Source: Botrytis cinerea B05.10
Taxonomy: Eukaryota > Ascomycota > Leotiomycetes > Helotiales > Sclerotiniaceae
DNA length: 64,000 bases
Direction: 5' to 3'
Assembly: GCF_000143535.2 (NCBI RefSeq)
Contig: NC_037322.1
Location: 2,193,610-2,257,609, forward strand
The notes below the pieces were generated by a model. The model was not told the origin of the DNA, made no database searches, and was given only the letters and a program-made list of their open reading frames with translations. This document shows positions 35,993 through 44,531 of this stretch, piece after piece (position 1 is the stretch's first letter; every line of letters begins with the position of its first letter). The position numbers and the translations under genes were made by a program.

Positions 35993-36585
35993 ACGTAGTT
36001 TATTAGTGTGCGGGTCATATCAGTGTGCAGGTCACTTTCACCTCAATTCACTCTTTCAAACTCATATTATTCAACAACCATTGAATCAATTAATTAAAAC
36101 TATGAAAATTATAATAATCTAGAATCTATTATATTATTTTGACAAGTTCTTACATTATAACCTATCTTTCTACATTTATTACAATATCGATTAAAAAATA
36201 CTTTTTTATTAGAATTCCCTTTTTTTTGATACTCATTGTATTAAATCTGAATATCAATTTCTTATTGAAATAATATATCAAAAGCTTTTTATTTAATAAG
36301 CATTCCTTTTTATTATAATTGAGTTTTTTTTACATATCAATATTTGTTTAATATTTCATTTGCTATTCAAAGTATACAATTCTCTATATTTAAAAGTATA
36401 TTTTTATAAACTAATTTCTTTATATTCTTAGCTAAAGTTAATACAATTTCGAATATAGATATAGGAGAGCTTGATTAATAATAAATTATTCGAGATTTAA
36501 TTAATATTAATTGAAAAAGAGCTTTTATTGAATTGCAAAGGGTTTGAGAGATCCATTAATTTAGATCGAAAAAAGAGGGGGTAGA

Positions 36586-37161
36586 TGTTACGACGGATTA
36601 ATAACAGGCTGTAGAATCACCAACGTATAGGCTATAATGGTATTATAGGCCTCAGTGATTCAGCTGCAGTATACCGGGGGACACTAGGCACCCAAGGAAA
36701 GCCTCAGGCATGTATATAGTATTAGTCATAGGATATCCTAGAATCTTAGGATACAGTTCCTAGGACAATAGGTCCTAGGAAACACCGAACATAACTTTGC
36801 AAACTTTTCGCGAAGTTATATTAGTAAGATCCCAGGGGGTTAGCCCCAGGACAAAACAATAAGCTAGGACACCAAGAGTCACGGGATTAGTGTCCCGTGA
36901 TGGACAGCTCAGGAACGACAGCGCTCCAGGAGCGACCGGCTGTCCCAGCTGTCCAAGTGAGACGAAGATCTATATAAGGGAATGGGTTTCATTATAATGT
37001 AGAGCTTCGTGCTCAAGACAACAACCATTAGTTTCATTACTATAGTTACGAGAATTGCAACCAGTTACAACCTTATCGAATTCCTACTTGAAGTCTAGTC
37101 TAAACCACCTCGAGAGATCTCTAGACACTTCCACGTGACCCTAGAGGCAGCTCCCGTAACA
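36586..37161 (+). repeat. 5' LTR of chromovirus copy 1
   Basis: 576 bp, TGTTACGACGG...CCCGTAACA. Contains a short hairpin (cacggga/tcccgtg, about 36890-36909) and the promoter described separately. Confidence 0.96.
36971..37009 (+). promoter_or_regulatory. Probable promoter in the 5' LTR
   Basis: TATATAA at 36971-36977. The base 38 bp further (37009) begins GTGCTCAAGA, whose first eight bases are complementary to sequence next to the LTR end (37164-37171). This is the relation expected if transcription starts there and the RNA primes itself. The start site is inferred. Confidence 0.45.
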
Positions 37162-37172
37162 CTTTGAGCACC
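37162..37172 (+). other. Primer-binding site candidate (possible self-priming)
   Basis: The bases following the LTR are CTTTGAGCACC. They lack the TGG expected for a site pairing with a tRNA 3' CCA, but TTGAGCAC pairs with GTGCTCAA in the LTR at 37009-37016. Confidence 0.4.
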
Positions 37173-37212
37173 ATTTCTGCTTCAAGTACCGATTCGATAA
37201 CCAACCGCTAAT

Positions 37213-38214
37213 ATGGCATCCAGAGATACCGCCACAGGTCAATCTGCCGGAGACACCAACGACATCGAGATGACCGATGCCCCAAAGGAGATCACTATCA
37301 ACGAAACCCTTAAGATCGCCTTACCAGACAAGTACCAAGGTAGTCGACAAGAGCTCGATACTTTCCTCTTACAACTTGAGATCTACTTCCGATTCAATGA
37401 GGACAAGTTCACTACCAAGGAATCCAAGAGTATATGGGCCGCATCATACCTCCGAGGTGAAGCAACCAAATGGATTCAACCATATTTGCGCGACTATTTC
37501 GAACATGACGATAAGAATCGCATGCAACCCACCCGAACAATCTTCAATAGTTTTGAAGGATTTAAGACAGAGATTCGTAGAATCTTCGGAAATTCCAACG
37601 AGTTAGAGGTAGCGGAAGATAAGATCTTCAACCTCAAGCAGACAGGATCAGCATTGAAATATGCTACGGAATTTCGAAGATATGCTGGAACAACCAAGTG
37701 GGACGAAATCGCTATCATGAGTCACTACCGCAAGGGACTCAAACCAGAAGTCAGACTGGAATTAGAAAGATCTGCCGAGAGTACAGATCTGAACGATCTA
37801 ATTCAGGACTCCATCGAATCAGATGATCGTCTCTACAGATATCGACAAAGCCAGAGATCATACAAACCCCAAGGAAATCAGAAGCAAGGGCGTTACCGCA
37901 AGAATGAGGGTAGACCACGTTACAATCCACAGAGGTACGGAGACCCAATGGAACTAGACGCTACGCACTACACAAACGGGAACGATGACTCAGAAAAGAG
38001 ACGAAGACGAGAAAACAACTTATGCTTTGAATGTGGAAAAGCAGGGCACCGAGCAGCAGAGTGCCGAAGCAAGAAGACAGGAGGAAAAAGGGGCAACTTC
38101 AAACCTAAGTTCGGCAAGGGCCAACTTAACGCCACCTTTGCAATCCCAGAAAACCCAACTAAATCCGAAAATACTGAGACTTTCACCATTGAAGAATTCC
38201 AGCAATTACTATAG
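37213..38214 (+). CDS. gag: Gag protein of chromovirus copy 1
   Basis: Structural capsid/nucleocapsid protein, 333 aa. The central helical region (residues about 40-200, e.g. YLRGEATKWIQPYL, EFRRYAGTTKWDE) matches the Ty3-type retrotransposon gag domain. It is followed by an Arg/Tyr/Asn-rich basic stretch and one CCHC zinc knuckle, C271-x2-C274-x4-H279-x4-C284 (LCFECGKAGHRAAEC). It ends at a single TAG (38212-38214). Pol begins 24 nt later in the same frame, with no other stop between, so readthrough would make Gag-Pol. First ATG after the LTR/priming site. Confidence 0.95.
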   Translation: MASRDTATGQSAGDTNDIEMTDAPKEITINETLKIALPDKYQGSRQELDTFLLQLEIYFRFNEDKFTTKESKSIWAASYLRGEATKWIQPYLRDYFEHDDKNRMQPTRTIFNSFEGFKTEIRRIFGNSNELEVAEDKIFNLKQTGSALKYATEFRRYAGTTKWDEIAIMSHYRKGLKPEVRLELERSAESTDLNDLIQDSIESDDRLYRYRQSQRSYKPQGNQKQGRYRKNEGRPRYNPQRYGDPMELDATHYTNGNDDSEKRRRRENNLCFECGKAGHRAAECRSKKTGGKRGNFKPKFGKGQLNATFAIPENPTKSENTETFTIEEFQQLL

Positions 38215-38238
38215 GAATTACCACGAAATCAAGAGGGC

Positions 38239-41200
38239 ATGAATGCAATAGACTTATGGGAACAAGAGTATTACAGAACCCCAACACCCTCTGTAACAGA
38301 AGAAAGTCACCAGGACGAGGCAGAAGCAGACCACGCCACAATGAGCTGGACAGCCTGCTATGATGAATTCTGCGGAATTCATCGATCAGATAAAGAAGCA
38401 ACCGGATGGTTCCCCAAGAAAAGGAAGACGAAGAACCATCAGAATAATGTAACATGCGAGGATTTAACTCCCAATACAACTTCGCAAGAAGTTCGCAAAG
38501 TTACCCAGCAGTTGAATGCTACGGGACAGGCAGGACAGATATACTGCAAAGTTCAGATAAATGGACACATACAATCAGCCATGATAGATTCAGGGGCTAC
38601 AGGAAATTTTATTGCACCAGAAGCTGCAAAGTACTTGGAAATACCACTTCAGACGAAACAACACCCCTACCGATTGCAGTTAGTTGACGGACAGCTAGCA
38701 GGGTCTGACGGAAAGATTTCGCAGGAGACAATCCCAATACGAATGGGCATAACCCAACATACAGAGGTTATACAGCTTGACGTTGTGCCATTGGGCCAAC
38801 AACAGATCATCTTAGGAATGCCATGGTTAAAGGCACATAATCCGAAAATAGATTGGGCACAAGGAGTTGTGACATTTGATCAGTGCAAAAGCGGTCACAG
38901 GGACACGCTAGAGGCGTCCGCGAGACGTAACACGCGCCAAGGAGAGTTGAACGCGAACGACACCGGCGACGTAGGACACCCAGTCCAGGGTCCTCCATTA
39001 AGAGCGAAGGCCAGTACACCTCCTCTACAAATGCAGAAGCCAACGACACGGCACGAAATCGCAATCGAGGCAAAAGAAAAGCCTACGATACCAGAACAGT
39101 ACAAGAATTATGAACATGTTTTCAAAGAACCAGGGATCCATGAGGCTTTACCGGAACACAAGCCATGGGATCATGAGATAATATTGGAGGAAGGCAAGAT
39201 GCCTGTGCACACCCCAATTTATTCAATGTCAGCCGATGAGTTAAAAAGGCTCAGAGAATACATCGACGACAATTTAGCCAAGGGATGGATCAGGGAATCC
39301 GCGTCCCAAGTGGCCAGTCCAACTATGTGGGTACCCAAGAAGGATGGACCCGATAGACTAGTTGTAGACTATAGAAAGCTTAACGCACTCACTAAGAAGG
39401 ATCGATATCCACTTCCATTAGCTACGGAATTAAGAGATCGATTAGGCGGAGCTACGATATTTACCAAGATGGACCTACGTAATGGTTACCACTTGATCAG
39501 AATGAAGGAAGGCGAAGAATGGAAGACCGCTTTCAAAACAAGATACGGGCTATACGAGTACCAAGTTATGCCGTTCGGGCTAACCAACGCACCAGCTACT
39601 TTCATGAGGCTTATGAACAATGTGTTGTCACAATATTTGGATACTTGCTGTATATGCTACTTGGACGACATCCTAGTATATTCAAACAACAAGGTTCAAC
39701 ACATTAAGGACGTTAGCAACATCCTCGAAAGCCTATCCAAGGCAGACTTGCTGTGCAAACCAAGCAAATGCGAATTCCATGTCACAGAGACAGACTTCTT
39801 GGGATTCACCGTATCAAGCCAAGGGCTCAAGATGAGCAAAGACAAGGTTAAGGCAGTGCTCGAATGGAAACAGCCAACCACAATCAAGGAAGTACAATCC
39901 TTTCTAGGGTTCGTCAACTTCTATAGAAGATTTATCAAGGGTTATTCAGGGATTACTACACCCTTGACCACGTTAACCAGAAAAGATCAAGGAAGCTTCG
40001 AATGGACTGCCAAAGCACAGGAGTCATTCGATACGCTCAAGCAAGCAGTGGCAGAAGAACCAATACTGTTGACTTTTGACCCAGAGAAAGAAATCATAGT
40101 GGAGACGGACTCCTCGGATTTCGCTATAGGAGCAGTTCTGAGCCAACCGGGCCAGAATGGAAAATACCAGCCAATCGCATTCTACTCCCGAAAACTATCA
40201 CCAGCTGAGTTAAATTACGAGATATATGACAAAGAATTACTGGCAATAGTCGATGCATTTAGAGAATGGCGAGCATATTTGGAAGGATCGAAATACACAG
40301 TACAGGTATATACAGATCATAAGAACTTGGTTTACTTCACCACAACGAAGCAGTTAAACAGACGACAGGTCAGATGGTCGGAGACCATGGCCAACTACAA
40401 CTTTAGAATTTCATATGTCAAAGGATCAGAAAACGCTAGAGCCGACGCTCTTAGCCGAAAACCAGAATATCAAGAAAACAAAACGTACGAGTCATACGCT
40501 ATATTCAAAAAAGACGGCGAATCACTGGTTTACAATGCACCACAGCTTGCAGCAACACACCTGTTGGGAGACAACCACCTCAGGAAACAGATCCAATCAC
40601 ACTACGACAAGGATGCTACTGCCACACGCATACGCAAGACAATAGAACCAGGATTCACTATAGAAAATGATACCATATACTTTCATGGAAAAGTATACAT
40701 TCCGAGTCAAATGACCAAGGAATTTGTGACGGAACAACATGGGTTGCCGGCACATGGACACCAAGGAATTGCAAGGACATTTGCAAGAATACGGGAAATC
40801 AGTTACTTCCCACGAATGAGAACGATAGTTGAAGAAGTTGTTGGAAATTGTGACACCTGCATACGAAACAAGTCATCACGACATGCTCCGTATGGTCAGC
40901 TCCAGACCCCAGACATGCCTTCTCAGCCATGGAAGTCCATCACATGGGACTTTGTGATCAAACTACCACTCTCAAAGGATCCTACTACAGGAATTGAGTA
41001 CGACGCGATACTCAATATAGTAGACAGGCTAACGAAATTTGCATATATGATACCATTCAAGGAAACATGGGATGCTGAGCAACTAGCATATGTGTTCCTA
41101 AGGGTCATAGTAAGCATACACGGAGTACCAGATGAGATAATCTCGGATCGAGACAAGCTCTTTACCTCGAAATTCTGGACTACCTTATTAGCACTTATGG

Positions 41201-42069
41201 GTATCAAGAGAAAGCTATCGACATCTTTCCACCCACAAACAGATGGTCAAACAGAGAGGACCAATCAGACAATGGAAGCATATCTTAGATGCTATGTAAA
41301 TTATCGACAAGACAATTGGGTAGAGCTATTACCCATGGCACAGTTCGCATATAATACATCGGAAACGGAAACCACGAAAATCACCCCAGCACGAGCTAAT
41401 TTTGGGTTTAATCCACAAGCGTATAAAATCCCGATACCACAAGAAGTTAATGCCGAATCAGCGATAGTACAAGTCGAACAGCTGAAAGATCTCCAAGAGC
41501 AACTGGCTCTTGATCTAAGATTCATATCTTTCAGAACAGCAGCGTACTACAATACGAAACGTAGTATGGAACCTACGCTTAAAGAGGGGGATAAAGTTTA
41601 TTTGCTACGACGAAACATCGAAACCAAGAGACCAAGCAATAAACTCGACCACAGGAAACTAGGACCATTCAAGATTGATAAGGTAATAGGAACGGTTAAT
41701 TATCGATTGAAATTACCAGACACAATGAATATCCACCCAGTATTCCACATATCCTTGCTCGAACCAGCACCACCAGGAGCGCCAAATGCGCCATTTACAG
41801 AAATTGAACCAGTCAACCCAAACGCCATATACGATGTCGAAACAATACTAGACTGCAAATACGTCAGAAACAAGGTCAAGTATTTGATCAAATGGTTAGA
41901 CTACCCACATTCAGAAAACACATGGGAACTCAAGGAAGATCTCAGCTGCCCTGAGAAGCTACGGGCATTCCACCTGAAGTACCCACACCTGCCAATAAAG
42001 CCTCAAGATCCGCTTCGGACAACTCAGGCAAAGAAGGATCGAAGAAATCGAAGGAAGAAGAATCAATAG
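38239..42069 (+). CDS. pol: Pol polyprotein of chromovirus copy 1 (PR-RT-RNase H-IN-chromodomain)
   Basis: 1276 codons, fully open. Domains: aspartic protease with DSGATGNF at residue 117; reverse transcriptase with KMDLRNGYH, MPFGLTNAPATF and YLDD at 474-477; RNase H with ETDSSDFAIGAVL (D624) and YTDHKNL; integrase zinc finger starting at H834 (HGLPAHGHQ...CDTC); integrase triad D904, D970, E1006 (35 residues between the last two); C-terminal chromodomain from Y1198 (YDVETILDCKYVRNKVKYLI...KWLDY...NTWE). The chromodomain should steer integration to marked heterochromatin, in keeping with its location inside other transposons. In phase with gag across one TAG codon. The last 128 bp overlap an antisense ORF. 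Confidence 0.97.
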   Translation: MNAIDLWEQEYYRTPTPSVTEESHQDEAEADHATMSWTACYDEFCGIHRSDKEATGWFPKKRKTKNHQNNVTCEDLTPNTTSQEVRKVTQQLNATGQAGQIYCKVQINGHIQSAMIDSGATGNFIAPEAAKYLEIPLQTKQHPYRLQLVDGQLAGSDGKISQETIPIRMGITQHTEVIQLDVVPLGQQQIILGMPWLKAHNPKIDWAQGVVTFDQCKSGHRDTLEASARRNTRQGELNANDTGDVGHPVQGPPLRAKASTPPLQMQKPTTRHEIAIEAKEKPTIPEQYKNYEHVFKEPGIHEALPEHKPWDHEIILEEGKMPVHTPIYSMSADELKRLREYIDDNLAKGWIRESASQVASPTMWVPKKDGPDRLVVDYRKLNALTKKDRYPLPLATELRDRLGGATIFTKMDLRNGYHLIRMKEGEEWKTAFKTRYGLYEYQVMPFGLTNAPATFMRLMNNVLSQYLDTCCICYLDDILVYSNNKVQHIKDVSNILESLSKADLLCKPSKCEFHVTETDFLGFTVSSQGLKMSKDKVKAVLEWKQPTTIKEVQSFLGFVNFYRRFIKGYSGITTPLTTLTRKDQGSFEWTAKAQESFDTLKQAVAEEPILLTFDPEKEIIVETDSSDFAIGAVLSQPGQNGKYQPIAFYSRKLSPAELNYEIYDKELLAIVDAFREWRAYLEGSKYTVQVYTDHKNLVYFTTTKQLNRRQVRWSETMANYNFRISYVKGSENARADALSRKPEYQENKTYESYAIFKKDGESLVYNAPQLAATHLLGDNHLRKQIQSHYDKDATATRIRKTIEPGFTIENDTIYFHGKVYIPSQMTKEFVTEQHGLPAHGHQGIARTFARIREISYFPRMRTIVEEVVGNCDTCIRNKSSRHAPYGQLQTPDMPSQPWKSITWDFVIKLPLSKDPTTGIEYDAILNIVDRLTKFAYMIPFKETWDAEQLAYVFLRVIVSIHGVPDEIISDRDKLFTSKFWTTLLALMGIKRKLSTSFHPQTDGQTERTNQTMEAYLRCYVNYRQDNWVELLPMAQFAYNTSETETTKITPARANFGFNPQAYKIPIPQEVNAESAIVQVEQLKDLQEQLALDLRFISFRTAAYYNTKRSMEPTLKEGDKVYLLRRNIETKRPSNKLDHRKLGPFKIDKVIGTVNYRLKLPDTMNIHPVFHISLLEPAPPGAPNAPFTEIEPVNPNAIYDVETILDCKYVRNKVKYLIKWLDYPHSENTWELKEDLSCPEKLRAFHLKYPHLPIKPQDPLRTTQAKKDRRNRRKKNQ

Positions 42070-42517
42070 GAGTAGGCGCAGCATCAACGTTTGCTGTTTC
42101 TTCCTCAACACGCTCCTTTTCAATCTTTTCCTTTTCTAGTCTCTCCTTCTCCTCCGCCTCCACTAGCTCATCGAGAGTTCGTAAACCACGACGAAGCATT
42201 TCAGATTCACGTTTCAACAGGAAACGTTTCTGCTTTCGCAATCGCAGGATTTTAGCCATAGCCTCTTCTTCTTCTTGATCCAACCTCTCCTTCTGTCGGG
42301 ACAAACTTTCCCAATCACTTTCAGATGGACCTTGGACATCGCATTTTTTGCTGCTACGAATGCATTCACTGCACCGCGAAGAGTCAGAAGGCGAAACAAT
42401 ACATTTGCGACCAGTGCGTTCGCACAATGAGCATGAAGGCATTTCGAAACCTTTCTGTTCAACAAGACGAGCAAGACGGATTTGTTCTTTTCTTTTGTCA
42501 GTATTCAGAGGAGGCAT
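41942..42517 (-). CDS. Antisense ORF with Zn2Cys6-type cysteine cluster, carried by the chromovirus
   Basis: 191 codons on the opposite strand, between the Pol stop and the 3' LTR, overlapping the Pol C-terminus by 128 bp. Start MPPLNTDKRKEQIRLARLVE (an ATG 30 bp further upstream is in frame). The cysteines C29-x2-C32-x6-C39-x9-C49-x2-C52-x6-C59 fit the fungal binuclear zinc cluster pattern exactly, with basic residues between (CERTGRKC, CIRSSKKC). A charged coiled-coil region (KERLDQEEEEAMAKILRLRK to about residue 140, then EKERLEKEKIEKERVEEE) and an acidic tail (SFDFFDPSLPELSEADLEAL) follow, a layout like a transcription factor with activation tail. The promoter would have to lie in or beside the 3' LTR. 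The corresponding region is also present, mutated, in copy 2 (about 58490-59010), so it belongs to the family. Function unknown. Confidence 0.72.
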   Translation of the reverse strand: MPPLNTDKRKEQIRLARLVEQKGFEMPSCSLCERTGRKCIVSPSDSSRCSECIRSSKKCDVQGPSESDWESLSRQKERLDQEEEEAMAKILRLRKQKRFLLKRESEMLRRGLRTLDELVEAEEKERLEKEKIEKERVEEETANVDAAPTPIDSSSFDFFDPSLPELSEADLEALLAGVGTSGGMPVASQGS

Positions 42518-42603
42518 AATGAAGAAAAGAAGAAACACCACAATCATTAGATATACAAAAGGGAAGACGTACTAATATAAACGCTTGGGACAAGCGCTAG
42601 GCT

Positions 42604-42616
42604 AAGAAGGGGATAG
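42604..42616 (+). other. Polypurine tract of chromovirus copy 1
   Basis: AAGAAGGGGATAG immediately before the 3' LTR; the plus-strand primer site for reverse transcription. Confidence 0.8.
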
Positions 42617-43192
42617 TGTTACGACGGATTAATAACAGGCTGTAGAATCACCAACGTATAGGCTATAATGGTATTATAGGCCTCAGTGATTCAGCTGCAG
42701 TATACCGGGGGACACTAGGCACCCAAGGAAAGCCTCAGGCATGTATATAGTATTAGTCATAGGATATCCTAGAATCTTAGGATACAGTTCCTAGGACAAT
42801 AGGTCCTAGGAAACACCGAACATAACTTTGCAAACTTTTCGCGAAGTTATATTAGTAAGATCCCAGGGGGTTAGCCCCAGGACAAAACAATAAGCTAGGA
42901 CACCAAGAGTCACGGGATTAGTGTCCCGTGATGGACAGCTCAGGAACGACAGCGCTCCAGGAGCGACCGGCTGTCCCAGCTGTCCAAGTGAGACGAAGAT
43001 CTATATAAGGGAATGGGTTTCATTATAATGTAGAGCTTCGTGCTCAAGACAACAACCATTAGTTTCATTACTATAGTTACGAGAATTGCAACCAGTTACA
43101 ACCTTATCGAATTCCTACTTGAAGTCTAGTCTAAACCACCTCGAGAGATCTCTAGACACTTCCACGTGACCCTAGAGGCAGCTCCCGTAACA
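42617..43192 (+). repeat. 3' LTR of chromovirus copy 1
   Basis: 576 bp, no difference found from 36586-37161; followed by the GTAGA duplication. Confidence 0.96.
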
Positions 43193-44459
43193 GTAGATAT
43201 ACAAATACGAATATCTAATTTCGAAAATACAATTTCAGGATTAAATAGGATTAAACCTGTTTTTCGAAACTCTACTTTTATATTCTAAAAAGTAATTGAT
43301 TTCTTATATACAACTTTAAAAGCTATAAAGAATTCAATCTTCGAAATATGTTTGATATATACCTTAATAAAAATATTAATTTGATTTCTATATAAACATT
43401 TCAGATTATTAAAATAATTAATATTAAGTAATTGAATTAAATGATTTAAATATAATGATAAATGTAAATATATAATATCATTCTTTTTGCAGTATATTTG
43501 AAAAGCTATTGATTTATAACTTTTATACCTATTTAACACCAATATTCGATATTTGCCTTTTCTTCGATTCTTAATGTGCTTATCAAAATATTTCAATCAT
43601 TCTAAATCTATCTCATTATTCGTTCATTTATTAAATATAGATTTAATAATTCATTCTACAGGAAAACTGATTTCAATATACCAATTAGAAAGATGGACTT
43701 GTTTTTGGACTACTAAAAATAAAGGAATAGTTTCATCCTCTCCATTTCTATATATTATTATTATAACCCATTCTCAATTACCTAATTATATTGTTTTACT
43801 TTTGCTATTTCGTTTAATACTAATTACTACCATTACTACATATATAATCCCCATTATAAAGCCTATTTCATCGAAATTGTAGAAATCTTCATACAAAATA
43901 CTATATTTCGTTTATATATTCGCAACTAATTGAAATCACTCTTTAATAAATTTAGAATCCTTATAAAGAGTTTTTTGAAAATTATAAATACAATTAAAAT
44001 GCATCTTTAATTCGATTCGACGTTTTACAAATCGATATATTTAAAGCTTCCCAATACATTTTGTATCTCTCAATTCGAAAATATGATTTGCTATATCTTC
44101 TATATTCTTGAATTTAAATAGAAAATCTTTCGAATCCATATCGAATATATATTCAGAAATGATATTCTCTTTTAGTTCTAAAAAATTATAAAATTTAAAT
44201 CGATATTCGAAACAGAAAATAATACTATTAATTCTATACTATAATATCGTATTCGAGATATTATATATCTTTACAACCTTTCGAATACTTGTTTTTTTGT
44301 TTTTTTGAATAACTTCAATAACAAGGAATATACAAGCTTTTTGATTATTCGAATTCATTATTAATTATTAATAAAAACACATATTGAAAGAGAAAAGAGT
44401 GAATTAAAATAAAAGTGACCCGCACACTAATATGACCTGCATACTGATAAACTATGTTA

Positions 44460-44531
44460 GCTACTTACTTTATACTTAATATATACAAAGGCTTTTCTTA
44501 TATAACCATTATTACCTTCTATTCTTTTATA
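44460..44531 (+). repeat. 5' LTR of the large element, second part
   Basis: Continues 35794-35992 after the pogo-type insertion; ends at a TATA that corresponds to TACA in the 3' LTR. Confidence 0.88.

Larger units (their letters stand above)
36586..43192 (+). mobile_element. Ty3-type chromovirus copy 1: intact, un-RIPped, youngest insertion
   Basis: 6607 bp, TSD GTAGA at 36581-36585 and 43193-43197, inserted in the transposase gene of the pogo-type element. LTRs are 576 bp each and I found no difference between them. Contents: LTR, priming site, gag, pol (PR-RT-RNaseH-IN-chromodomain), antisense ORF, polypurine tract (aagaaggggatag, 42604-42616), LTR. Normal base composition in the middle of extremely AT-rich DNA. 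The chromodomain at the Pol C-terminus places it among chromoviruses (Tf1/MAGGY/sushi-like). Probably recent and potentially mobile; activity is inference. Confidence 0.96.
35993..44457 (-). mobile_element. Fot1/pogo-type (Tc1-mariner superfamily) DNA transposon, decayed
   Basis: Terminal inverted repeats of about 60 bp (left starts ACGTAGTTTATTAGTGTGCG, right is its diverged inverse starting ACATAGTTTATCAG), flanked by TA duplications at 35991-35992 and 44458-44459. Without the nested chromovirus it is 1853 bp, the usual Fot1/pogo size. The minus strand encodes a recognisable DDE transposase: FDEIGFIMG, LVVQKQVHLSNWY, YFDKHIKNRRKGKYRILVL (43500-43600) and FRKTGLIPFNPE (about 43200-43260). 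It continues on the other side of the inserted chromovirus (36580 downward) to a C-terminal zinc-knuckle-like segment (CNKCRKIGYNVRTC, about 36150-36200). Stops and C/T changes make it inactive. Confidence 0.92.
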
